Source: JANNRA01 sp031401035 (GTDB taxonomy: Bacteria; Desulfobacterota; Binatia; HRBIN30; CADEER01). From it: 38,468 nucleotides of DNA. The notes under the pieces are model-generated. The model made no database searches and had not been told where the DNA came from. It was given only the letters and a program-made list of their open reading frames with translations. Positions within the stretch are counted from its first letter, which is position 1. Each line of letters begins with the position of its first letter. Location of the stretch: contig JANNRA010000156.1 in assembly GCA_031401035.1 (NCBI GenBank), positions 1 through 38,468 of the forward strand. The letters are read 5' to 3'. A program made the position numbers and the translations under genes. Shown in pieces: positions 19,822 to 28,220 of the stretch.

Positions 19822-21647
19822 GGGCGGCGTGGCGCCCCGCGCGGTGCCGGGCGGGTGGGACGCGGGGTCGGCTTCTCGCCGAGACGGATGCGGCGCGGGG
19901 CGGCTGCTGGCGGCGGCGGCGCGGCGGCAGCGCCGGACGGGTGTTCCGGGCGGACCGTCAGCTTGCGGCCCTTGATCTTGCACCCCTGCAGCGCGTCGAT
20001 GACGTCCTCGACCACCTCGTCGGCCACTTCCACCAGCGAGAAACGGTCGGAGATGGTGATGACGCCGATCTGCGAGCCGGCGATGCTGGCCTCGCCGGTG
20101 ATGGCGCCGACGAGATCCTGCGGCCGAATGTTCATCTCCCGGCCGCCGCCGATGAACAGGCGCGTCATGCCGGCCTGCGAGCGAAACGGACGCGCCCCAC
20201 CCCGCTCCGAGCCTGCACCGGCCCCTCGCCCGCGCGGCCATGCCTGTGGTGCGCGACCGGACGGCGCCGCATCGAAGCGCGGCGTCGCGGCGATGGCCGG
20301 GATCTCCTCCTTCGGCTCCGGGCCGGCGGCGTCGACGAGCAGCTTGACCGCTGCCATGGCGACGCGAACGGGGTCGAACTCGGTCGCCAGCGAGTCGACG
20401 ACGACGCGGAACGGCTCCCCGTCGCCGGCGTCCAGCACCTCGCGCAGCGAGGCGCTGATCGTCTCGAGCCGCTTGGTGCGCAGGTCGGCGACGCTCGGCA
20501 CCGACGCCGTGGCGATGCGCTGCTTGGTCAGCTGCTCGATGTTGCGCATCAGCCGGTGCTCGCGCGGCTCGGCGAGCGTGATGGCGACCCCCTCGCGACC
20601 GGCGCGACCGACGCGGCCGATGCGATGCACGTAGGACTCCGGCGCCGACGGGACGTCGTAATTGATGACGTGCGTGAGCTGCGGGATGTCGAGGCCGCGC
20701 GCCGCGACGTCGGTGGCGATGACGAGATCCGCGGCTTCGCTGCGCAGCTTGGCCATGACGCGGTCGCGCTGCTCCTGCGACATGCCGCCGTGCAGCACCT
20801 CGGTGCGATAGCCCTGCGCGCGCAACTTCTCGCCGAGCTCGTCCACCTCGTTGCGCGTCCGGCAGAAGACCAGCGCCGCGGCCGGGTCCTCGAGATCGAG
20901 AATGCGGCCCAGAGCGGCGATCTTCTGCGCCCGCGCGACGACGTAGACCGTCTGGCGCACACGCGGCGCCGCACCGGCACCCGGCAGTTCGCCGGCAACG
21001 CGCAGGACCAGCGGGTCGCGCAAGTGGCGCTTGGCGATCGCCATGATGCGCGCCGGCATGGTGGCGGAAAAGAGCACCGTCTGGCGCTCCGCCGGCGCCG
21101 CGGCGAGGATCGCCTCGAGGTCCTCGGCGAAGCCCATGTCGAGCATCTCGTCGGCCTCGTCGAGGACGACGACCTGGACGTTGCTCAGCACCAAGGTGCC
21201 GCGCCGCAGATGGTCGAGGGCGCGCCCGGGCGTCGCGACGACGACGTCGACGCCGCGGCGCAGGGCGCGCAGCTGGCTGCTGAAAGGCTGGCCGCCGTAA
21301 ATCGGCAGCACCGCGATATCGAGCACGCGGCCGTAGCGATGCACCGCCTCGGCCACCTGCATCGCCAGCTCGCGCGTGGGGACCAGGATCAGGGCGGCCG
21401 GATCGGTGCAGCGGCCGCGGCGCTCGGCCAGTCGTTGCAGCAGCGGCAGGGCGAACGCCGCCGTCTTGCCGGTTCCTGTCGCCGCCTGCCCGACCACATC
21501 ACGCCCCAGCAGCAGCGGCGGAATGGCCCCTTGCTGGATGGCCGTGGGCTCCTCGTAACCGAGCCCCGACAGCCCCGCAACGAGGCGCGGATCGAGCGAC
21601 AGGGTGGAAAAGCCGCCGCTGTCGGGTGGGACCTTCTTTGTGCTCAT
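19818..21647 (-). CDS. deaD: DEAD-box ATP-dependent RNA helicase with DbpA-type RNA-binding domain
   Basis: A 609-aa RNA helicase with all motifs: Q motif GYEEPTAIQQGAIPPLL, Walker A AATGTGKT, PTRELAMQV, TPGR, DEAD (VVLDEADEML), SAT (LFSATMP), ALVFCRTR, ATDVAARGLDIP and HRIGRVGRAG. After the two RecA domains (to about residue 380) comes an Arg/Gly-rich linker (GRGAGAGSERGGARPFRS) and then a DbpA-like RNA-binding fold (TRLFIGGGREMNIRPQDLVG to GCKIKGRKLTVRPE). A proline/arginine-rich tail ends the protein. This is the DeaD/CsdA layout, associated with ribosome assembly and cold growth. ATG at 21647 (MSTKKVPPDSGG) is chosen over an upstream GTG at 21683. Confidence 0.94.
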   Translation of the reverse strand: MSTKKVPPDSGGFSTLSLDPRLVAGLSGLGYEEPTAIQQGAIPPLLLGRDVVGQAATGTGKTAAFALPLLQRLAERRGRCTDPAALILVPTRELAMQVAEAVHRYGRVLDIAVLPIYGGQPFSSQLRALRRGVDVVVATPGRALDHLRRGTLVLSNVQVVVLDEADEMLDMGFAEDLEAILAAAPAERQTVLFSATMPARIMAIAKRHLRDPLVLRVAGELPGAGAAPRVRQTVYVVARAQKIAALGRILDLEDPAAALVFCRTRNEVDELGEKLRAQGYRTEVLHGGMSQEQRDRVMAKLRSEAADLVIATDVAARGLDIPQLTHVINYDVPSAPESYVHRIGRVGRAGREGVAITLAEPREHRLMRNIEQLTKQRIATASVPSVADLRTKRLETISASLREVLDAGDGEPFRVVVDSLATEFDPVRVAMAAVKLLVDAAGPEPKEEIPAIAATPRFDAAPSGRAPQAWPRGRGAGAGSERGGARPFRSQAGMTRLFIGGGREMNIRPQDLVGAITGEASIAGSQIGVITISDRFSLVEVADEVVEDVIDALQGCKIKGRKLTVRPEHPSGAAAAPPPPAAAPRRIRLGEKPTPRPTRPAPRGAPRRP

Positions 21648-21882
21648 CTTGGGCAGCTTAGCCCGCGCCAGCTCGGCGCACACCCCGGGGGGTGGGTGCC
21701 GGACCCACGCCCCGCAGGATCACCGGTTCAGGCGCGGCCGACAGGGCACGGCGCGGCGGCTAGCCCGGCGCCCCGGGTGCTGGCGAGATGCCCTTCCACG
21801 GTCTGCAGCCGCGGCGTGCTGCGCGGAGCGGCGCCTTGACGAGATCGCGCCGGCAGGCGAGGAAGAACTCTGGGGGTTCGCC
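21648..21882. other. Divergent intergenic region of helicase and flavoprotein genes
   Basis: The two genes diverge here, so their promoters should lie within. I see no convincing sigma-70 pair in this GC-rich stretch. CACCCCGGGGGGTGGGTG and GGTGCCGGACCCACGCCCC near 21680-21715 hold short inverted repeats that could be hairpins or an operator. An open frame on the plus strand runs through the region, but it lacks protein-like sequence before 21883. Confidence 0.4.
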
Positions 21883-22347
21883 GTGCAGATTCGCGACATG
21901 ACCGAGGACGAATGCCGGCACGCGCTGGCGCGCCTGAGCTTCGGCCGGCTGGGGTGCGCACGCGACAACCAGCCGTACGTCGTCCCGATTTACTTCGCCT
22001 ACGATGGGCGGCACCTCTACGGATTCAGCACCCCCGGACGCAAGATCGAGTGGATGCGCGTCAATCCGCTGGTCTGCCTGGAGGTCGACGAACGGACCAG
22101 CGTCGAGGACTGGTTGAGCGTCGTCGTCGACGGTCAGTACGAAGAGCTGACGGACACGCCGGAGTTGGCCGACGACCGCGCGCAGGCGCTGCAGGCGCTC
22201 CAGAAGCACGCGACGTGGTGGGGCTACGCGGCGATCCCGGGTGCCGAATGGCGACGCAAGGCGGGTCCGTTCACGCCCATCTTCTACCGCATCCGGATCG
22301 ACCGACTGACCGGCCACCGCGCCACGCCGATGAAACCGGCCGCATAG
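21883..22347 (+). CDS. Pyridoxamine 5'-phosphate oxidase-like flavoprotein (NimA-like)
   Basis: A 154-aa split-barrel protein of the FMN-binding PNPOx-like superfamily, nearest in pattern to the Pyridox_ox_2/NimA-like group. The pattern includes DMTEDECRHALARLSFGRLG, YVVPIYFAYDGRHLYGF, GRKIEWMRVNPLVCLEVDE and WLSVVVDGQYEEL. Members reduce or bind small flavin or F420-linked substrates and some give nitroimidazole resistance; the substrate cannot be read here. The GTG at 21883 follows TGGGGG by about 7 nt. The ATG at 21898 (MTEDE) would lose little and is possible. It is convergent with the aldo/keto reductase, 19 bp apart. Confidence 0.82.
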   Translation: MQIRDMTEDECRHALARLSFGRLGCARDNQPYVVPIYFAYDGRHLYGFSTPGRKIEWMRVNPLVCLEVDERTSVEDWLSVVVDGQYEELTDTPELADDRAQALQALQKHATWWGYAAIPGAEWRRKAGPFTPIFYRIRIDRLTGHRATPMKPAA

Positions 22348-22366
22348 GCACCGCCGCCAGCCACCG

Positions 22367-23242
22367 TCAGATCGTGTCGCTGACGTCGCGCACGAACAGC
22401 GGCTCGATGCCGAAGCGCGCCGCGTCGTCAGCCAGGGCGCTGTCGGACGGCGCCTGCGCCACCTCGCTGGCGGCGGCGAGAATTGTCGGCAGCAGCGTCG
22501 TATCGCTGGAGCTGTTGAGGAACAGCCCCGGTCGCGCCAGGACGAAGTGCACCGCCCGGCGGACGGCGTCGGCATCGCGCAGGGGCTCATACCAACTGAA
22601 GCGGCGCCCCTCGTCCCCCTGCCAGCGCCGCCGCGCCACCGCCTTGATGGTCTGCACGGCAACCCCGCGCGCGGCGCAGAGCGTCATCAACGCCTCGAAC
22701 TCCGCCCGGTACACCGCATCCTGCATCATCGTGAAGCTGCAGGGCAGCAAGACGCTGTCGAAGGGAAAGCGCTCGAGGCTACGGCGGTGCATGGCGGCGG
22801 CATAGGTGCCGTGTCCGGTGACGCCGAGGAAACGCACCTGACCGCACTGGCGCGCCTCGATCAGCCCCTCCAGCGCTCCCCCCGGGCCCATCGCCGTCTG
22901 CCAGCCGTCCTCGTCGACCAGGTTGTGCAGCTGGATCAGGTCCAGCTGTGCGACCCGTAGCCGCTCGAGCGAGCGGGCGATGCTCTCGCGCGCCCCCGCC
23001 GCCGTGCGCTCGCCGGTCTTGCTGGCGAGGAAGAAGCGACGGCGATGCGCCGCCATCCATGCCCCGACGCGCAACTCCGAATCGCCGTACGAGGCGGCCG
23101 TGTCGATGTGATTGACTCCGTGCGCGAGCAACTGCGCCAGCACCTGATCGGCCTTCTCCTGCCGCATGCCGCCGAGCGCGGCGGCGCCGAAGAGCAGGCG
23201 CGAGCTGTGATGACCGGTGCGACCGAAGGGATGGGTGTCCAT
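22367..23242 (-). CDS. Aldo/keto reductase
   Basis: A 291-aa NAD(P)H-dependent oxidoreductase of the (beta/alpha)8 AKR fold. The catalytic tetrad is visible as Asp47 (HIDTAASYG), Tyr52, Lys75 (LASKTGER) and His106 (IQLHNL). The N-terminus has the family signature FGRTGHHSSRLLFGAAALGG. Cofactor-binding segments near the C-terminus (VHFVLARPGLFLNSSSDTTL) are weaker than in NADPH enzymes. The ATG at 23242 gives a normal start; a frame open to 23374 lacks similarity. No ribosome site is obvious. It diverges from the aminotransferase gene across 118 bp and has no pathway context. Confidence 0.9.
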   Translation of the reverse strand: MDTHPFGRTGHHSSRLLFGAAALGGMRQEKADQVLAQLLAHGVNHIDTAASYGDSELRVGAWMAAHRRRFFLASKTGERTAAGARESIARSLERLRVAQLDLIQLHNLVDEDGWQTAMGPGGALEGLIEARQCGQVRFLGVTGHGTYAAAMHRRSLERFPFDSVLLPCSFTMMQDAVYRAEFEALMTLCAARGVAVQTIKAVARRRWQGDEGRRFSWYEPLRDADAVRRAVHFVLARPGLFLNSSSDTTLLPTILAAASEVAQAPSDSALADDAARFGIEPLFVRDVSDTI

Positions 23243-23360
23243 GGCGGGGGACAGAACCACAGCCGGGCGAGCGCGGCCAGCGCCGCGCCCGCCAGCCGTG
23301 GAATCGCCCCGGCCGGCGCGGCTGGAGATACGAGGCGAGGCGTCGTAGAGAAGGCCGATC

Positions 23361-24659
23361 ATGCGACGCGACATCGTGCATCAGGGGGCCGGCAACCTCA
23401 CCTACGAGATCCGCGAGATCGTCGCCGTCGGGCGGGCGCTGCGCGACCTCGGCGTCGAGATGACGTGGGAGAACATCGGCGATCCGGTGCAGAAGGGCGA
23501 GGCGCCGCCGCAGTGGATCCGCGACATCGTGCACGGCCTGGTCGACGAACCGCAGTCGTGGGCCTACTGCGACACCGAAGGCGTCGCCGAGACGCGCGAG
23601 TTCCTCGCCGCGCGCGTCAACGACCGGCCCGGCGGCGTACAGATCACGGCGAACGACATCTTGTTCTTCAACGGCCTCGGCGACGCGGTGTCAAAGGTCT
23701 ATGGCCAGCTGCGCCGCGAGGCGCGCGTGCTCGGCCCGTCACCGGCCTACAGCACGCACAGCTCGGCCGAATCGGCGAGCAGCGGCTACCCGCACCTCAC
23801 CTACACGCTCGACCCGCACAACGGCTGGATGCCGGACGTCGACGACATCCGTATGAAGGTGAAGTACAACGACGCCATCGCCGGCATCCTGCTGCTGACG
23901 CCGGACAATCCGACCGGCGCCGTCTACCCGCGCGCGCTCCTCGAGGAGATCGCCGAGATCGCCCGCCAGCACGGCTGCTTCATCATCACCGACGAGATCT
24001 ACGCGCACATCGTCTACGGCAGCACCCGTCTGCATGCCAGCGAGTGGGTCGGCGACGTCCCGACCCTGGCCTTGCGCGGCATCAGCAAGGAGTACCCCTG
24101 GCCGGGCTCGCGCTGCGGCTGGATCGAGATCCTCAACCGCGGCCGTGACGAGAACTTCTCGCGCTACTGCACCAGCCTGCTGGCCGCCAAGCGCCTTGAA
24201 GTGTCGAGCACGACGCTGCCGCAGATGTCGATCCCGCGCGTCATGGGCGACGCCCGCTACGCCGGCCACCTGCGCCGCCGCGAGGCGCTCTTCGCCGGCC
24301 GCGCCGAGGAGGCCATGGCGGCCTTCGCCGGCTGCGAACACGTGGTGGTCAACAAGCCCGGCGGCGCCTTCTACTTCACGGTGATGTTCCGCGACGGCAC
24401 GCTGAGCAACCGCCAGACGCTGCCGATCGAGAACGCCGCGGTGCGCACCCGCATCGAGCAGATGGTGCAGGGCGTCGCGCCCGACAAGCGCTTCGTCTAC
24501 TACCTGATGGGCGCCACCGGCATCGTCGTCGTGCCGCTCACCGGCTTTCAGAGCGAGCACCACGGCTTCCGCATCACCCTGCTCGAATCCGACGACGCCA
24601 AGCGGGCCTGGATTCTGCGCACGCTGCGCACCTCGATCGACGCCTACGTCGCCAGCTGA
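23361..24659 (+). CDS. Class I/II PLP-dependent aminotransferase
   Basis: A 432-aa fold type I enzyme. The PLP lysine is Lys243 in RGISKEYPWPGSRCGW. The cofactor-binding segments are NGLGDAVSKVYGQL, LLTPDNPTGAVYPRALLEEI and FIITDEIYAHIVY, and the substrate-carboxylate Arg is in HHGFRITLLES near the C-terminus. The early YCDTEGVAETREFLAARVN matches the YxxxxGxxxLR-type family start. Such enzymes commonly use alanine, aspartate or aromatic amino acids with 2-oxoglutarate; specificity cannot be told. The ATG has GAAGG about 6 nt upstream. It is convergent with the DUF2878-like gene, with 18 bp between stops. Confidence 0.92.
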   Translation: MRRDIVHQGAGNLTYEIREIVAVGRALRDLGVEMTWENIGDPVQKGEAPPQWIRDIVHGLVDEPQSWAYCDTEGVAETREFLAARVNDRPGGVQITANDILFFNGLGDAVSKVYGQLRREARVLGPSPAYSTHSSAESASSGYPHLTYTLDPHNGWMPDVDDIRMKVKYNDAIAGILLLTPDNPTGAVYPRALLEEIAEIARQHGCFIITDEIYAHIVYGSTRLHASEWVGDVPTLALRGISKEYPWPGSRCGWIEILNRGRDENFSRYCTSLLAAKRLEVSSTTLPQMSIPRVMGDARYAGHLRRREALFAGRAEEAMAAFAGCEHVVVNKPGGAFYFTVMFRDGTLSNRQTLPIENAAVRTRIEQMVQGVAPDKRFVYYLMGATGIVVVPLTGFQSEHHGFRITLLESDDAKRAWILRTLRTSIDAYVAS

Positions 24660-24677
24660 CGCGCGGCCCGGCCGTGC

Positions 24678-25256
24678 CTAGTCCGCGGCGCGCGGGCCGG
24701 GCGGGCGGCCGATGCGATACTGACCGACGCCGTCGGGTCCCTCCTGGCGCGCCGCCAGGTGCAACAGCAGCGGCAGCGCGAGAGCCCAGACGACGGCGAG
24801 CGACAGCAGGCTCGGCCACGTTTCGGGGTGGAACTCGACGACGCCGAGCCGACGGCCGGCGAGAAACGCCAGCGGACCGCCGACGGCGCCGAAGGCCGCC
24901 GCGGTCCAGGGCCGCCCCTTCAGCCATCCCATCGAGAAGTGGAAGGTGGCGGCGAACTGGGCCCACAGGACGATCAGCCACGGCGGCGGCAGCCAGGCGA
25001 CGACCGAGCCGACCGGGAAGCGCAGCACGCCGAGCGCGATCTGCACGGTGTCGAGGACGGTGCCGAGGGCCATCGCCCACAGCATCAACTCGACCTCGTC
25101 GCGCCGCCGCCGCGCCAGCGCCAGGTGGCAGGCGATCAACGCCACCGCGATCGCCGTGCCGGTCCAGGGGTAGCCCCATGCCGGCCCGAGGATGCAGGCG
25201 AACCAGCCGGCGTAATAGAGACCGAAGTTGAGGGCCGTGCCCGAGGTCAGTCGCAT
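24678..25256 (-). CDS. DUF2878-like integral membrane protein
   Basis: A 192-aa inner-membrane protein with about five or six hydrophobic helices. The opening NFGLYYAGWFACILGPAWGY, the acidic EVELMLWAMALGTVLDTVQI and the WLPPPWLIVLWAQFAATFHF segment match the DUF2878 family pattern, whose function is unknown. The ATG at 25256 starts the conserved part; no ribosome site is visible and the frame extends upstream as low-complexity Arg-rich shadow. It follows the SnoaL-like gene by 82 bp on the same strand, so co-transcription is possible. Confidence 0.75.
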   Translation of the reverse strand: MRLTSGTALNFGLYYAGWFACILGPAWGYPWTGTAIAVALIACHLALARRRRDEVELMLWAMALGTVLDTVQIALGVLRFPVGSVVAWLPPPWLIVLWAQFAATFHFSMGWLKGRPWTAAAFGAVGGPLAFLAGRRLGVVEFHPETWPSLLSLAVVWALALPLLLHLAARQEGPDGVGQYRIGRPPGPRAAD

Positions 25257-25338
25257 CGGTTCGCACGCGGGCACGAAGACACGGAGCGTCGACCGTCGTC
25301 TGCGTCGCGCCGCGCCTGCGTGGGGCCGTCCGCGGCGA

Positions 25339-25836
25339 TCATTTCTCCGGCGGCGCGAGGCGCGACTTGACCAGCCCGGTGAACCAGTTGAGCAGCGGCA
25401 CGCGGTCGTACACCTCGCCGAGGTCGAAGTAGTCGCGCTCAGCGTCAATGCGCGCGCCGACGCGCATGTGGCTGACGCCGTCGATCGACGATGCGCCATC
25501 GGCGAAGGTCATGGTCCAGAAGACGACGGCGTTGCCGGGCTCGACGATGGTGTCGGTGATGACGAAGCGGGCACCCGGCGCGGTGGCGCCGAAGTGGCGC
25601 AGGTAGTCGCGCATGGCGTCGATGCCGGTCAGGGTGGTGACCGGATCACGGAAGACGAGATCCACCGCGTAGAGGTCCTCGATGCCGTCGGCCATCTGCG
25701 GCGAGACGGTCGCGAAGCGGGCCCCGAAACGCTCGACCATAAGCGTGGTCTGCTCCAGGCTGCCCGCCGGGTGCTCGGCCGCGGCGGCGGCGCCGGCCAG
25801 GAGAAGCACGGCGGCGATGGCGATAGCTCTGCCCAT
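25339..25836 (-). CDS. Secreted SnoaL/NTF2-like protein
   Basis: A 165-aa protein with a Sec signal peptide (MGRAIAIAAVLLLAGAAAAA, cleavage near AAAAAEH). The body fits the SnoaL-like cone fold: IEDLYAVDLVFRDPVTTLTG, AMRDYLRHFGATAPGARFVI, NAVVFWTMTFADG and SHMRVGARIDAERDYFDLGE. The DPVTT and YFDLGEVY positions correspond to the pocket of steroid-isomerase-like and polyketide-cyclase members, but the role is unknown. It is a distant relative of the product of 13211-13738. It lies 108 bp past the polysaccharide operon on the same strand. Confidence 0.82.
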   Translation of the reverse strand: MGRAIAIAAVLLLAGAAAAAEHPAGSLEQTTLMVERFGARFATVSPQMADGIEDLYAVDLVFRDPVTTLTGIDAMRDYLRHFGATAPGARFVITDTIVEPGNAVVFWTMTFADGASSIDGVSHMRVGARIDAERDYFDLGEVYDRVPLLNWFTGLVKSRLAPPEK

Positions 25837-25944
25837 AACCGTTATCTTGCACGGCGGCGGCGCGTTGAACAGCCATCGAGGGCGCGGCCACCGCCACGCC
25901 CTCCATTCCTGAATCACTTTGGGCGGCGGCGGACGCCGGCGCGC

Positions 25945-27123
25945 TCAGTCGCGCGACAGGTGCGCCGGCAGGGGCACGCGCGGCGTGCCGCCGCCGCCGC
26001 GCGTCGTGGACGCGTTGTTGGTCACCTGCTGCAGCGCGTTCTTGATGATCTCCAGGTCCTTCCACCACGGCGGTTCGGCGCCGCGTCCCTCCCAGCGGAT
26101 GTCGGGATCGCCGAGTTCGGCGAGAATGGTGATCCCCGCCCCGCCACGGTCGACGACGTAGACGCCGAAGTCCTGCGCGGCGCGCGCGATCACCTCGCCC
26201 TGGCGCGACAGGCCGAGCTGACGGATGTCGACCGCCGGCGGAATGGCCAGCAGTGCGCCCATCGGCAGCGTGCCGCTGTAGCCGGCGTTGCGGTCGAAGG
26301 CGTAGGCCGGCCAGACCGCCTGTTCCTTCAGCAACCGTGCCGGCACCTGCGCGGCGAGGGCGTGCGGGATGCGGCCGCCGGCGATCTCGCCGCTGCGAAT
26401 GAGGCCTGCAAAGGACGGCAGCATGCTGGCGCGGCGCCCGTTCCACCAGCCGGTGCCGTCGCCACGCGCATCGATCCAGCTGGCCATGGTGCCGACCACG
26501 TCGCCCTCGGTCGTCACCACCGCCGCGTAGACGTCGAGCACCCAGCCGTCGGGCTGGAAGACCGCCAACAGGCCGTCGGAGTCGGGCGAGGGACAGGTGC
26601 CGGCCGGGAGGTGAAACGAGCCACGCCAGTTTCGGCTGGCGGCGTGGAACTCCCCCGGCAGCTTCCACAGCGCGTCGTTCGGCGTCGACAGGGTCGAATA
26701 GTAGTTGCCCTCGGTCGGCGGCATCGCGCCGCTCGCCGCGCGCAGCAGGCTGTGCTCGGCCGTCGGCGGGTTGCCGCAGTTGCGGTTGCCGCGATCGAGG
26801 AAGCTCCAGCTGGAGCTCCGCCCCCAGTTCGGGGTGAAGCGCAGGACTGCCACCGGGTCGCTGGCGGCGGCGACGGCGACGGCCGCCGTCCAGCGCTCCT
26901 CGTAGTTGATCCCCGCCGGATAGCTGGCCAGCCGCGGCACCGGCGCGTAGCGCGCGCCACTGCCGATCGGGTGGTTCCACGGCGAGCGGCGGCTGAAGGG
27001 CCAGGTGCGCCAGTCGCGGCGTGGCGCCGCGGCGGCGCGGACCGGATCGCGCTGCGCCGCGATCGGAGGCGGCGGCGCGGCGAGAACGGCGACGAGGAGC
27101 AGCGCGACGGCGCGCCGGGTCAT
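25945..27123 (-). CDS. Secreted conserved protein of unknown function in polysaccharide operon
   Basis: A 392-aa protein with a signal peptide (MTRRAVALLLVAVLAAPP, cleavage near IAAQ). The mature part has WRTWPFSRRSPWNHPIGSGA, a pattern I have seen in secreted proteins of unknown function. It is followed by Trp/Gly-rich beta-strand stretches (WGRSSSWSFLDRGN, NYYSTLSTPNDALWKLPGEF) and a conserved acidic/His-containing centre (DGTGWWNGRRASMLPSFAG, GEIAGGRIPHALAAQVPAR). It looks like a beta-rich enzyme or carbohydrate-binding protein acting outside the cytoplasm; no family is named. Its ATG overlaps the upstream glycosyltransferase stop (ATGA), so it is translationally coupled to polysaccharide synthesis. 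Confidence 0.83.
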   Translation of the reverse strand: MTRRAVALLLVAVLAAPPPPIAAQRDPVRAAAAPRRDWRTWPFSRRSPWNHPIGSGARYAPVPRLASYPAGINYEERWTAAVAVAAASDPVAVLRFTPNWGRSSSWSFLDRGNRNCGNPPTAEHSLLRAASGAMPPTEGNYYSTLSTPNDALWKLPGEFHAASRNWRGSFHLPAGTCPSPDSDGLLAVFQPDGWVLDVYAAVVTTEGDVVGTMASWIDARGDGTGWWNGRRASMLPSFAGLIRSGEIAGGRIPHALAAQVPARLLKEQAVWPAYAFDRNAGYSGTLPMGALLAIPPAVDIRQLGLSRQGEVIARAAQDFGVYVVDRGGAGITILAELGDPDIRWEGRGAEPPWWKDLEIIKNALQQVTNNASTTRGGGGTPRVPLPAHLSRD

Positions 27124-28220
27124 CGCAGTGGCGGCGCCTGCGCGGCGGCGCCGACCAGTCGCGCATAGGCGCCGCGCAGGACGCGCCGGCCCAGCTGATA
27201 CGGAGCCGTGCGCGCGCGCGCCGGCAGCACCAGCGCCAGCACGTGCAGCCCGGTCATGGCCAGGGCGCGCACGTCGCGCACGACGATGCCCGGCGACAGC
27301 CGCAGCGCCTCGCCGAGCAGGGCCCGCGACAGCTCGATCTGCCCGCTGGAGAAGGCCTTACGGCTCAGCACCCGCAGGTGCAGCGCGTAGGTGCGATCGG
27401 CGTCCTTGCGGGTATAGCCGGGCACGTAGCTCAGATAGCGATCGAGATAGGTGCGGCTGCCGGCGATGTAGGTCTCGAAGGTATGCATCTGGCTGCCCGG
27501 CCGGACGCGGTAGCCGGTGAGCGGTTCGGGCACCAGGCGCAGCCGGTGCGGCGTGCGCACCGACAGACGCGTCCACATCTCGGCGTCCTCGCAACTCGCC
27601 AGCGATTCGTCGAACAGCCCGGCAAGCGCGAAGCACTCGCGCCGCACGATCGCCGTGCTGCCGTTGCCGATGTGGTTGCGCCGCACCAGATCGCGGGTCG
27701 TCGGCTGATGGCAACGCGAGACCAGTAACTGCCCGGTCGGCGCGCCGCGCTCGTCGAGGTAGGCGGAGTGGGAAAACGTCAGCCCGATCGACGCATCCGC
27801 CTCCATGACCGCCAGATGGCGCGCCGCCTTGTCGGGAAACCAGACGTCGTCGCCGTCGCAGAAACCGATCAACGGCGCGCGCGCGTGACGGATGCCGGTG
27901 TTGCGCGCCGCCGCGAGGCCGCGGTTGGCCTGCGTGACGACGGTCAGTCGCGGGTCGGCGATGGCGAGCAGATGGCGCAGGGTGTCGTCGGTCGACCCAT
28001 CGTCGACGGCGACGATCTCCAGAGCCGCGGCGGTCTGCACCATCAGCGAGGCGATCGCCTCGCCGGCCATGGCGCCGACGTTGTAGCAGGGCACGACGAC
28101 CGACAGCCGCAGCGTCGCGGCCGCCGGCTCGGCCTGGCGGATGAGGCCGGCGTCGCTCGTTGGCGCCGACGGCAGGGGCGGCGCGAGCGGCGCCGGCGGC
28201 AGGGTGATGGCGGCAGTCAT
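27120..28220 (-). CDS. Family 2 glycosyltransferase (second GT2 of the locus)
   Basis: A 366-aa GT-A fold transferase. After a proline/alanine-rich leader (about 1-38) comes LSVVVPCYNVGAMAGEAIAS, then EIVAVDDGSTDD (nucleotide binding), QANRGLAAARNTGI, the metal-binding IGFCDGDDVW and the acceptor-side SCEDAEMWTRLS. It is plainly paralogous to the GT2 at 32771-33886 (both have RRNHIGNGST, LTGYRVR and SRKAFS). It starts inside the GT4 stop (ATGA) and ends inside the start of the secreted protein (ATGA). A cytoplasmic, membrane-associated role adding a sugar to the lipid-linked repeat unit is likely; donor and acceptor are unknown. Confidence 0.9.
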   Translation of the reverse strand: MTAAITLPPAPLAPPLPSAPTSDAGLIRQAEPAAATLRLSVVVPCYNVGAMAGEAIASLMVQTAAALEIVAVDDGSTDDTLRHLLAIADPRLTVVTQANRGLAAARNTGIRHARAPLIGFCDGDDVWFPDKAARHLAVMEADASIGLTFSHSAYLDERGAPTGQLLVSRCHQPTTRDLVRRNHIGNGSTAIVRRECFALAGLFDESLASCEDAEMWTRLSVRTPHRLRLVPEPLTGYRVRPGSQMHTFETYIAGSRTYLDRYLSYVPGYTRKDADRTYALHLRVLSRKAFSSGQIELSRALLGEALRLSPGIVVRDVRALAMTGLHVLALVLPARARTAPYQLGRRVLRGAYARLVGAAAQAPPLR

